Assembly: GCA_003450555.1 (NCBI GenBank)
Contig: DMFQ01000084.1
Span: 1-5,830 of the forward strand
DNA from: Ktedonobacter sp.
GTDB lineage: Bacteria > Chloroflexota > Ktedonobacteria > Ktedonobacterales > Ktedonobacteraceae
Length of the DNA stretch: 5,830 nucleotides
Reading direction: 5' to 3'
A program made the position numbers and the translations under genes. The notes under the pieces were generated by a model. The model was not told the DNA's origin and made no database searches. It saw only the letters and a program-made list of their open reading frames with translations. How positions within the stretch are numbered: position 1 is the first letter of the stretch; each line of letters begins with the position of its first letter. This document shows, piece after piece, positions 1-5,830 of the stretch.

Positions 1-111
1 ACTAGAAGGAATTAGCGACGAGTGAGATAGAGTCTACCATACATGCTCAGCACAAAGAGAATAGTACCATAGTTTAGACGCAAAGACCAACAGAACATAA
101 ACGGGTAAAGT
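1..111. other. Non-coding leader upstream of the type IIG gene
   Basis: Stop codons close all three forward frames within the first 25 bases, so at most the last few codons of an upstream gene could lie here, and none is recognisable. I found no convincing sigma-70 promoter. The best pair is TTAGCG (12-17) and TACCAT (36-41) with an 18-base spacer, which matches the consensus poorly (3/6 and 4/6). The region is A-rich and has no obvious hairpin. It most likely carries the promoter and 5' leader of the restriction-modification gene, but the sequence alone does not locate the promoter. Confidence 0.5.
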
Positions 112-116
112 GGAGG
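112..116 (+). promoter_or_regulatory. Ribosome binding site deciding the GTG start at 124
   Basis: GGAGG, a perfect Shine-Dalgarno core, lies 7 bases upstream of the GTG at 124. This spacing is close to optimal and fixes the start codon even though it is not ATG. By contrast, no comparable site precedes either candidate start of the downstream half (2126 or 2153). Confidence 0.85.
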
Positions 117-123
117 TCGTACA

Positions 124-2139
124 GTGACTCAACATGCACAGCTTCCCCTAGCGGGTGGAGTATCGCGCCGCAATCAGCGGCTCTTCTCTGATTACTTTCT
201 CGATCATATTCTACCGAAAGAGGATTCCTGGAGGCGCGAGTGGCAACAGTTGAAGAGCGAAGCCGCGACGGTAATGACTCAGCTTCGACAACGCTATACT
301 ACCTTTGTGCCCAGCAAGAACGAGGCCCAGACAGAGGATGATTGGATTAAACCGGTGCTTTTGTCGCTTGGGCATATATTTGACGTGCAAGCTCCGCTCA
401 AAACTGGAGAAGGCGCAAAGAGGCCAGACTATATTTTTTATCACGATGATACGGCACGTGTCGCGAACAAAAATACGCTCCTGACCGATGAGTTGCTGCA
501 GCAAGGTGCCTTTGCTGTTGGCGATGCAAAATCATGGGATCTCCCCCTAGATCGCACGCTTACCAGTAGTAACAAGAGCGATCCCTTCAGCAACAAAAAC
601 CCTTCATATCAAATTTTCTTTTATATGTTGCATAGTGGACTACCTTGGGGCATTCTCACGAATGGACGGCATTGGCGACTCTATCACAAACAGACGGCCC
701 ATAAGTTAGAAGTATTCTACGAGGTCAATCTGCCCGTACTGCTGGAAGCAAACGATGTCGATAGCTTTTTATATTTCTATGCTTTCTTTCGCCATAAAGC
801 CTTTGAACCAGGGGCATTAGCACTGGAGCGGATTCTTTCCGCCAGTACAGAGTATGCACAGGGGATTAGTGAGAGTTTGCGACAGCAGGTGTATGACGCG
901 TTACGCTTTGTTGCACAGGGCTTTTTGACCTATCCAGAAAATAACTTGCCTTCTACGCCTGAAACCTACAAACTGATTTATGACAATTCGCTGATTTTGC
1001 TCTATCGACTGCTCTTTATCCTCTACGCTGAAGCTCGTGACCTGCTGCCCTTGCAGGAGAATCGTGCCTATTATCGCAAATATAGCCTCCACGCCATCAA
1101 ACATGATGTTGTGACTGATCTGCAAGAGGGACTGGTTTTGACGAATAGCGGCCTCTACTGGACGCGCCTGAAAGACCTCTTTAAAGCTATTAACCTTGGC
1201 AATCCACCATTGAGCGTGACCACTTTTAATGGCGGTCTCTTCGATCCAAAACGTCATGAATTCCTGGAACAGAATAGTGTTGGTGATCTCAACCTCTGTC
1301 GAGCTATCGATCAGTTAGCGCGGGTAAACTATCAGTTTGTCGATTATCGCGATCTTGCCGAGCGGCACCTGGGCACTATTTACGAGGGACTGTTGGAATA
1401 TACGCTTCAGGTGGCGACGCAACCAATGGTAGAACTGAGGTCGAACAGCAAGATTGTGCCGTCAGAGGGTATAGCAAAGAAAGATATCGCCAACACATTT
1501 CGCGTAGGTGAGGCCTACCTGGTTACTGACCGTGGCGACCGTAAGCTGACAGGAAGCTATTACACACCGGACTATATCGTCAAATACATGGCTGATGAGG
1601 CTCTGCGACCGGTGTTAGAGGCAGTTGTCAAGGATGCCAAGAGCGACGAAGAGAAGATTCAATCGGTGCTTGCGGTCAACGTACTCGACCCAGCAATGGG
1701 AAGTGGACATTTTCCCGTTGAAGTCACAGAATACATCGCTCGTTACCTGGTGGAACTGGGCGTACAGCCTGAGGAATCCAAGGAGGTTGTCGAGGCCGAC
1801 CTGACATACTGGAAACGCCGGGTCGCTCAACAGTGCGTCTACGGTGTCGATCTCAACCCGCTGGCTGTGGAACTTGCCAAGCTCTCGCTCTGGCTCAGTA
1901 CAGCGGCCAAAGATCGCCCCCTGAGCTTCCTGGACCATCACCTGCGCCCAGGAAATGCCCTCATCGGCTCCTGGCTGAACGAGGTAGCAGCTGGACAACA
2001 TCCAGGAGCAAAGCAGGCTCAGAGGCGCGCAAAGCAGGCAGAAGTAGCCGCACAGGAGGCTGGACAGTTATCAATGTTAGCCGATAACGAATTTCGCCAG
2101 AGTATGAGAGAAGCACTGACCTCTATTGCCTCGATTTGA
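124..2139 (+). CDS. Type IIG restriction-modification enzyme, N-terminal part (nuclease plus methyltransferase motifs X-III), frame-interrupted
   Basis: This is the first 671 residues of an Eco57I-like single-chain restriction endonuclease/N6-adenine methyltransferase, an enzyme that both cuts foreign DNA and methylates host sites using AdoMet. Residues about 60-190 form a PD-(D/E)XK nuclease: Pro101-Asp102, then Asp134-Ala135-Lys136 (D-x-K), then Gln163 in SYQIFFYM and the family signature GILTNGRHWRLY (176-187), as in HsdR and type IIG nucleases. Residues about 230-460 are a helical linker region. Motif X is GSYYTPDYIVKYM (477-489), motif I DPAMGSGHF (522-530) binds AdoMet, motif II is YGVDLNPLAVELAKLSLWL (573-591), and motif III is around RPGNALIGS (608-616). 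An Ala/Gln/Lys-rich helical stretch follows (620-650). The chain stops at TGA 2137-2139, before catalytic motif IV, which lies in the next frame. On its own this half could not methylate DNA and lacks target recognition. The start is GTG with a strong ribosome binding site. The domain assignment is secure; the specificity cannot be read from sequence. Confidence 0.9.
   Translation: MTQHAQLPLAGGVSRRNQRLFSDYFLDHILPKEDSWRREWQQLKSEAATVMTQLRQRYTTFVPSKNEAQTEDDWIKPVLLSLGHIFDVQAPLKTGEGAKRPDYIFYHDDTARVANKNTLLTDELLQQGAFAVGDAKSWDLPLDRTLTSSNKSDPFSNKNPSYQIFFYMLHSGLPWGILTNGRHWRLYHKQTAHKLEVFYEVNLPVLLEANDVDSFLYFYAFFRHKAFEPGALALERILSASTEYAQGISESLRQQVYDALRFVAQGFLTYPENNLPSTPETYKLIYDNSLILLYRLLFILYAEARDLLPLQENRAYYRKYSLHAIKHDVVTDLQEGLVLTNSGLYWTRLKDLFKAINLGNPPLSVTTFNGGLFDPKRHEFLEQNSVGDLNLCRAIDQLARVNYQFVDYRDLAERHLGTIYEGLLEYTLQVATQPMVELRSNSKIVPSEGIAKKDIANTFRVGEAYLVTDRGDRKLTGSYYTPDYIVKYMADEALRPVLEAVVKDAKSDEEKIQSVLAVNVLDPAMGSGHFPVEVTEYIARYLVELGVQPEESKEVVEADLTYWKRRVAQQCVYGVDLNPLAVELAKLSLWLSTAAKDRPLSFLDHHLRPGNALIGSWLNEVAAGQHPGAKQAQRRAKQAEVAAQEAGQLSMLADNEFRQSMREALTSIASI
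2120..2139 (+). other. Frame-break junction in the type IIG gene
   Basis: The upstream frame ends at TGA 2137-2139. The downstream frame is closed by its own TGA at 2117-2119. Any switch must therefore occur within 2120-2136 and must move forward by one base (or back by two). Skipping one T in ATT-T-GAG (2134-2140) joins ...EALTSIASI to EHSAGMTVQDVKAQE without adding or losing a residue. That segment reads as the usual link between motif III and motif IV in this family. The change equals one extra T in a run of three. The sequence cannot tell an inactivating mutation from a sequencing error or a +1 programmed shift. Confidence 0.85.
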
Positions 2140-4009
2140 GCATAGCGCCGGCATGACCGTTCAGGATGTCAAAGCGCAGGAAACAGTATACGAGGAACTG
2201 CGGCAACGCTTCAGTGACAAGTACCTCTACCTGGCAAATCTGGGAGTCGCGGTCTATTACGATCTCAAAGTCAGTAATGATCTATGGAAACCCCTGGCGG
2301 ATTATGCTATGGGCAAGGTTGTCGAGTACCAGCAGGTGCAAGAGTTTGATCTGTGGCTGAATCAGACTACCCGGCTGGCTCAGAGGAAGCGCTTCTTCCA
2401 CTGGGAGCTTGAATTTCCCGATATCTTCTTTGATCACGAGGGGCAACCTCTGGGAGATCGGGCCGGTTTCGACGTTATCATCGGTAACCCGCCCTATGTG
2501 CGTCAGGAGCAGCTTGGCCCCGACAAACCCTATTTCCGTGAGCATTACGAGGTCTATCATGGCGTCGCCGATCTCTTCGTCTACTTCTTCGCTCAAGGTC
2601 TGCGCTTGCTTCGTGAAGGTGGCAGGTTGGCGTATATAAGTAGCAATGCGTGGCTACGAGCAGACTATGCGACGTTGCTACGCCAATATTTGCGGATGCA
2701 AACAAACATTGATACAATCATTGATCTGGGGGATAATCGTGTCTTTGCCGATGCGCCTGATATGACACCAGCAATTCAGATAGTTTGCAAGACGAAGCCA
2801 AAAGATGAATATACAGCACAGGCAGCAGTTTTCGCTCGCGGTGAAGGTATAACCTCCTTCAGAGAGCAGCTTGATCATAAGTTATTTATCCTCCCCATCT
2901 ACAATCAGCTTGATAGTGGATGGCAACTTGCCAGCGATGCCTCACGTGTGTTATTTACTAAGCTCATGAAAATAGGGAAACCTTTGGGGGAAGTCGTTGA
3001 AGGGCGTTTGTTTCGTGGAGCAGTAACAGGGCTAAATGAAGCTTTTGTTGTTGATCAAGTTACACGAGACCGATTGGTGAAGAGTGATCCTGCATGTTCA
3101 ACTATAATGAAACCAATATTGCGAGGAGAAGATCTTCGACCCTGGTATCAAGAAAACGAAGGGCTTTGGTTGATATTTACAAGACGGGGAATTGATATTA
3201 CTGCTTATCCAGCGGTTTACTCATACCTTCAGCAATTTCGTGAACAACTTGAGCCGCGTTCAAAGGAATTGAACAATACACATGTAATCTCTGGCCGAAA
3301 ACCAGGTACTTATAAATGGTATGAAATTCAAGATGCGGCCGATTACTATGACCTTTTCGATCAACCAAAGGTCTTTTGGCCCAGTATTGGAAAGTTCCCT
3401 CGTTTTTCCTGGGATGAACAAGGGCAATTTGTGAATAGCAAAGGATATGTGCTATTACCAACTGATAAATCTCTGTTGGGTATTCTCCAGTCGAGAGTAT
3501 ATTGGTTTTGTATAACGAGGCACTGCCAACCACTGGGTGAACGTGCTAGTTTAGTCCGTTATCAACAAAATCGCAAAAAACTTATTGATTTACCCATCCC
3601 GCCCCTGACCGACACTCAACCCGAAACTATAGGAGCATTAGCTCAGCAGCTTACCGCAGTAGCAAATCAGCGGTACGAAGTACGACGCAAAACCACGCAC
3701 CGTATCGAGAACGATCTTGGCACGCCTCAGGGCAGACTGAATCAACGGCTGGCGACGTGGTGGGAACTGCCCTTCAAAGAGTTTCGCAGCGAGATAGTGA
3801 AGTGTTTTAAACGTGACATCCCGCTCAAGGATCGCGATGAGTGGGAGACGTTGCTGAGGGAGAGGACGGCTGAGATTGGACGACTCACTGACGAGATTAT
3901 CAGGCTGGAGACATTACTGAATACAGAAGTTTACGTCGCCTTTGGGGTGACTGGCGATGAAATACGGCTGATCGAGGAAGAGACGAAGTATAGCTATGGG
4001 GAGTGGTAG
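2126..4009 (+). CDS. Type IIG restriction-modification enzyme, C-terminal part (motif IV, methyltransferase core, target recognition)
   Basis: This is the continuation of the upstream half in the +1 frame. Residue numbers count from the TTG at 2126. Residues 5-100 match the region normally fused after motif III. Motif IV, NPPYV (121-125), holds the catalytic Asn-Pro-Pro-Tyr of N6-adenine methyltransferases. Later core motifs include FVYFFAQGLRLLREGG (151-166), ISSNAWLRADY (171-181) and DLGDNRVFADAPDMTPAI (200-217). Residues about 285-500 resemble the TaqI-like C-terminal specificity domain (GRLFRGAVTGLNEAF, 293-307; ILRGEDLRPWY, 331-341), which reads the DNA target. The tail LETLLNTEVYVAFGVTGDEI (594-613) is the conserved end of this family. 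The independent start is doubtful: TTG 2126 overlaps the upstream gene by 14 bases, ATG 2153 would give 618 residues, and neither has a Shine-Dalgarno site. The half lacks the AdoMet-binding motif I, so it cannot work alone. I regard it as the 3' part of a broken single gene of about 1294 codons. Confidence 0.85.
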   Translation: MPRFEHSAGMTVQDVKAQETVYEELRQRFSDKYLYLANLGVAVYYDLKVSNDLWKPLADYAMGKVVEYQQVQEFDLWLNQTTRLAQRKRFFHWELEFPDIFFDHEGQPLGDRAGFDVIIGNPPYVRQEQLGPDKPYFREHYEVYHGVADLFVYFFAQGLRLLREGGRLAYISSNAWLRADYATLLRQYLRMQTNIDTIIDLGDNRVFADAPDMTPAIQIVCKTKPKDEYTAQAAVFARGEGITSFREQLDHKLFILPIYNQLDSGWQLASDASRVLFTKLMKIGKPLGEVVEGRLFRGAVTGLNEAFVVDQVTRDRLVKSDPACSTIMKPILRGEDLRPWYQENEGLWLIFTRRGIDITAYPAVYSYLQQFREQLEPRSKELNNTHVISGRKPGTYKWYEIQDAADYYDLFDQPKVFWPSIGKFPRFSWDEQGQFVNSKGYVLLPTDKSLLGILQSRVYWFCITRHCQPLGERASLVRYQQNRKKLIDLPIPPLTDTQPETIGALAQQLTAVANQRYEVRRKTTHRIENDLGTPQGRLNQRLATWWELPFKEFRSEIVKCFKRDIPLKDRDEWETLLRERTAEIGRLTDEIIRLETLLNTEVYVAFGVTGDEIRLIEEETKYSYGEW

Positions 4010-4016
4010 AGTGGTA
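4001..4016 (+). repeat. Perfect 8-bp tandem duplication across the type IIG stop codon
   Basis: GAGTGGTA occurs twice head to tail (4001-4008 and 4009-4016). The first copy holds the final Glu-Trp codons and, with the next base, the TAG stop (4007-4009). The second copy fills nearly the whole 9-base gap before the stop of the opposing gene. It may be a replication-slippage product or a junction scar. No inverted repeats or transposase accompany it. Confidence 0.6.
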
Positions 4017-4018
4017 GG

Positions 4019-5749
4019 TCACTTCGGCACATAAATCACATACCCATCAAGAAACAGCCGTCGATACGCCGCATCCCCCCCTGCCGCCGCCACCTTCTTT
4101 TCAACCGCGGGTAACGCATTATAATCAGGGGGCAGCACATAAGCCGCGTGTGGATCCGCGTGTACAATGTTGTAGTAATGCGGCACGCGATTATGGGTAG
4201 GATACAAATGACTATCGATCACTCCACAGACGATTTGCTCATTGCTGGCAAAGGCCAGGTTGTTACAGGTCCAGTAATCGGTGTAGATATGGGTTGCTCC
4301 AATGCGTATAAGATCGTGAACTAAAGCATCTTGCTGCCGATCGAAGGCCTGTGATGCAGGAAGCTCGCCGGAAATGCCGATTGTCCCCGCCAGGAAAGCG
4401 ATACCTAAGCACAGGATTATGCCAGCGCTCAGCCACGCCTGCCATGCCAACCACAAGGAAGAGGTGGTAGAGATACGTTCTTGCGCGGAGAAGCGCCAAC
4501 CTCGTAGGCGTAGGAACTGGATACGACTGGCCGCGCGCCACAAAGGCCAGAGCACCGCGGGCGAAATTATAAGCAGGCCAATCAGGTAACGGGCATGGCT
4601 CGCTGGCAAAGTGAGCGGCGCGGAACTGATGGCGTAGAGCGAGATCGCCAAACCGGCGCTCGCGAGCAAGAAAAAGCGGGCAAAGTGTACCGTAATCACT
4701 TCAAACTTCTCGGAAGTTTGCGCCAATCTGTGAAGTCGATAGTGAGAGCGTAGCATCCATAGCGCTTTCACCGTAAGCAAGATAGCAAGCGCCCAGAGAA
4801 GCATGTATCCTACCCCCCATCCCGTATAGAGCGCAAAGCATTGCGCGTTTGGGGGATTGACATTGTCCTTGTATCTCAAAGCCTGTACAGGGCAAAAAGG
4901 GATGCCCGTGGCGGTCGGTATAGCTATCTGCACCGTGTACTTGATACCATGTACCAGCGTATGAATCGTATGCACCACTTGCTTTCCACGAAACATATCC
5001 TTCATTACGGAAATGGAGTCTAGTTCGGGTGGCGCATGCATGTTGTAAGCAATCAATGGAAACAGGCCAACAACCAGACCGAGGATCAGGCATACCGGTG
5101 CCCATGAACGCACCTCAGGCCAGCAAAACAACAGCAGGAGCAGCGCTGAAATGAGAAAAAATGGTGCAACAATCATATCTGACCAGAGACCAAGCCCCAC
5201 TGCCACGCCCCAGCCGAAATAACACGCGTAGCGCAACCAACGCTTACCTGCAGATAGGTCTCGACCACGAGAGAGCGCAAGCCATGTGGCAAGGAGAAAC
5301 GCGAGCGAGCCAAAGAGCAGTGTTTGAGTGCTGCCGCCCTTGGCATAGATTTCCCATACGAACATGGTGTTTGACCCCACGCTAAAAAATAGCAACACGA
5401 CCAGCGCGAATTTTTGTGTGTAGAGCAAACTGAGCAGGAGATATGTGCTGACAAGGAACAAAGCAAATAGGAGAAGCGGGCCGAGTCGTAATGTCAACAG
5501 AGATGCGCCAAAGAGATGAAAGAATGCCGCGCCAAGATAGGCTTCAATTGTGCCCATGTAGAATTGGCCGTAATACAAAATGGGAAGTTCACCCTTATAG
5601 GCAATGTGCAGGGCCATGATGCCCATCGTGCCCTCGTCACTATTGGTTGGCGGCCAGCCCAGGCTTATCAGCAAGATGCGGAGCAGAACAGTAAATGTGA
5701 GTATTGCGCAGACAGAGAGCCTGTATCTATTGATTTTGAGGTAGTTCAT
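4019..5749 (-). CDS. GT-C-type membrane glycosyltransferase-like protein (GT39/PMT-ArnT-like)
   Basis: A 576-residue integral membrane protein if started at ATG 5749; numbering here follows that start. Hydrophobic segments at about 10-31, 85-110, 114-130, 142-160, 172-187, 191-208, 217-235, 308-333, 357-376, 386-404 and 437-460 suggest 11-12 membrane passes. The first external loop carries NSDEG with Asp38-Glu39, followed by YYGQFYMGTIEAYLGA (59-74). This is the arrangement of GT-C enzymes, where the first-loop Asp acts in sugar transfer from a polyprenyl-phosphate donor. SHARYLIG (384-391) resembles the late Arg-Tyr motif of this group. A soluble tail (about 466-576) probably faces outward. 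The likely role is adding sugars to envelope glycans or proteins; donor and acceptor are unknown. A TTG at 5785 would add 12 residues, but it sits almost at the predicted transcription start. Neither start has a good ribosome binding site; AAGG lies 14 bases before the ATG. The gene ends 9 bases from the opposing type IIG stop. The fold assignment is good; the exact activity is not established. Confidence 0.8.
   Translation of the reverse strand: MNYLKINRYRLSVCAILTFTVLLRILLISLGWPPTNSDEGTMGIMALHIAYKGELPILYYGQFYMGTIEAYLGAAFFHLFGASLLTLRLGPLLLFALFLVSTYLLLSLLYTQKFALVVLLFFSVGSNTMFVWEIYAKGGSTQTLLFGSLAFLLATWLALSRGRDLSAGKRWLRYACYFGWGVAVGLGLWSDMIVAPFFLISALLLLLFCWPEVRSWAPVCLILGLVVGLFPLIAYNMHAPPELDSISVMKDMFRGKQVVHTIHTLVHGIKYTVQIAIPTATGIPFCPVQALRYKDNVNPPNAQCFALYTGWGVGYMLLWALAILLTVKALWMLRSHYRLHRLAQTSEKFEVITVHFARFFLLASAGLAISLYAISSAPLTLPASHARYLIGLLIISPAVLWPLWRAASRIQFLRLRGWRFSAQERISTTSSLWLAWQAWLSAGIILCLGIAFLAGTIGISGELPASQAFDRQQDALVHDLIRIGATHIYTDYWTCNNLAFASNEQIVCGVIDSHLYPTHNRVPHYYNIVHADPHAAYVLPPDYNALPAVEKKVAAAGGDAAYRRLFLDGYVIYVPK
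4702..4720. repeat. Perfect 8-bp inverted repeat, 3-base loop, inside the membrane-protein gene
   Basis: CAAACTTC (4702-4709), loop TCG, then GAAGTTTG (4713-4720) can fold into a compact hairpin in either strand. It encodes part of a hydrophilic, presumably cytoplasmic loop (residues around TSEKFE). No T-run follows on either strand, so it is not an intrinsic terminator. It may be chance coding sequence or a minor mRNA structure. Confidence 0.45.
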
Positions 5750-5792
5750 ATCAAGTGTAATCGCCTTGTCTTCGTTTCTTTGCAATGCCGAG

Positions 5793-5798
5793 ATTATA
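5793..5798 (-). promoter_or_regulatory. Candidate -10 box (TATAAT) for the membrane-protein gene
   Basis: A perfect TATAAT reads on the - strand. It would place transcription start near 5785-5787, giving a leader of about 36-38 bases before ATG 5749, or a leaderless transcript if TTG 5785 is used. A perfect TTGACA lies upstream at 5806-5811, but only 7 bases separate the two boxes, so they cannot form one normal sigma-70 promoter. At the usual 16-18 base spacing there is no good -35. Confidence 0.4.
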
Positions 5799-5830
5799 CT
5801 ACAAATGTCAACCGTTCAGTATTACGGTTC

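Noticed and set aside
12..98. Possible 28-residue hydrophobic peptide on the - strand in the leader
   Set aside because: It is very short, has no supporting ribosome binding site and nothing recognisable in its sequence. It is compatible with chance.
901..1257. 118-codon open frame on the - strand
   Set aside because: It overlaps the helical region of the type IIG protein, which is clearly coding on the + strand. It has no recognisable motifs.
1615..2001. 128-codon open frame on the - strand, and a + strand frame at 1833-2087
   Set aside because: Both lie wholly inside the conserved methyltransferase motif I-III region in other frames, and their translations resemble no protein family. They are shadows of the real gene.
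124..4009. BREX PglX or DISARM methylase as the identity of the split gene
   Set aside because: The N-terminal PD-(D/E)XK nuclease with D-x-K and the GILTNGRHWRLY signature points to a self-contained type IIG enzyme. No BREX or DISARM partner genes are in the window, although it ends too soon to exclude them upstream.
4702..4720. Intrinsic terminator
   Set aside because: The hairpin is perfect but lies in the middle of a coding gene and has no following T-run on either strand.
4701..5105. 134-codon open frame on the - strand
   Set aside because: It is out of frame within the membrane-protein gene and lacks the hydrophobic periodicity of the real frame. It is a shadow.
1..5830. CRISPR array, tRNA, rRNA, insertion sequence or attachment site
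   Set aside because: I saw no spaced direct repeats, no cloverleaf-like or conserved rRNA sequence, no transposase or integrase, and no terminal inverted repeats by reading both strands.

Overview
The window holds one large restriction-modification gene on the + strand, split in two by a reading-frame change, and one multi-membrane-spanning protein gene on the - strand. The two meet tail to tail with only 9 bases between their stop codons. The base composition is mixed (single 60-base rows counted by hand range from about 38% to 62% GC). The proteins resemble, from memory, those of Chloroflexota of the Ktedonobacter type: a stand-alone Eco57I-like type IIG enzyme, and a GT39-like membrane protein with a Cys/His/Tyr-containing C-terminal domain. 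That taxonomic guess is an inference and was not searched.

Layout. Bases 1-123 are a non-coding leader ending in a strong ribosome binding site (GGAGG, 112-116). Bases 124-2139 (671 aa, GTG start) encode the N-terminal half of a type IIG restriction endonuclease/adenine methyltransferase: a PD-(D/E)XK nuclease, a helical region, then methyltransferase motifs X, I, II and III. Bases 2126-4009 (up to 627 aa) encode the rest: motif IV (NPPYV), the remainder of the methyltransferase, a TaqI-C-like target-recognition region and the conserved C-terminal tail. Joined by skipping one base, they give one protein of about 1294 aa, a normal size for a single-chain type IIG enzyme. The frame change must lie within a 17-base interval, 2120-2136. 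The second half has no ribosome binding site of its own. The simplest reading is therefore one gene broken by a single inserted base, or by a sequencing error. A +1 programmed frameshift at ATT-TGA is possible but weakly supported.

Bases 4019-5749 (or 5785) on the - strand encode a GT-C-type membrane glycosyltransferase-like protein with about 11-12 membrane segments, an Asp-Glu pair in the first external loop, and a soluble C-terminal domain. A perfect TATAAT lies just upstream of it at 5793-5798. The two loci have no evident functional link. The restriction enzyme is a self-contained defence gene sitting next to an envelope-glycan gene.

I see no RNA gene, CRISPR array, insertion sequence or novel multi-gene system. 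The points worth following up are the precise frame break, the AT-richer target-recognition segment (a possible specificity swap), and the compact convergent junction carrying an 8-base tandem duplication.
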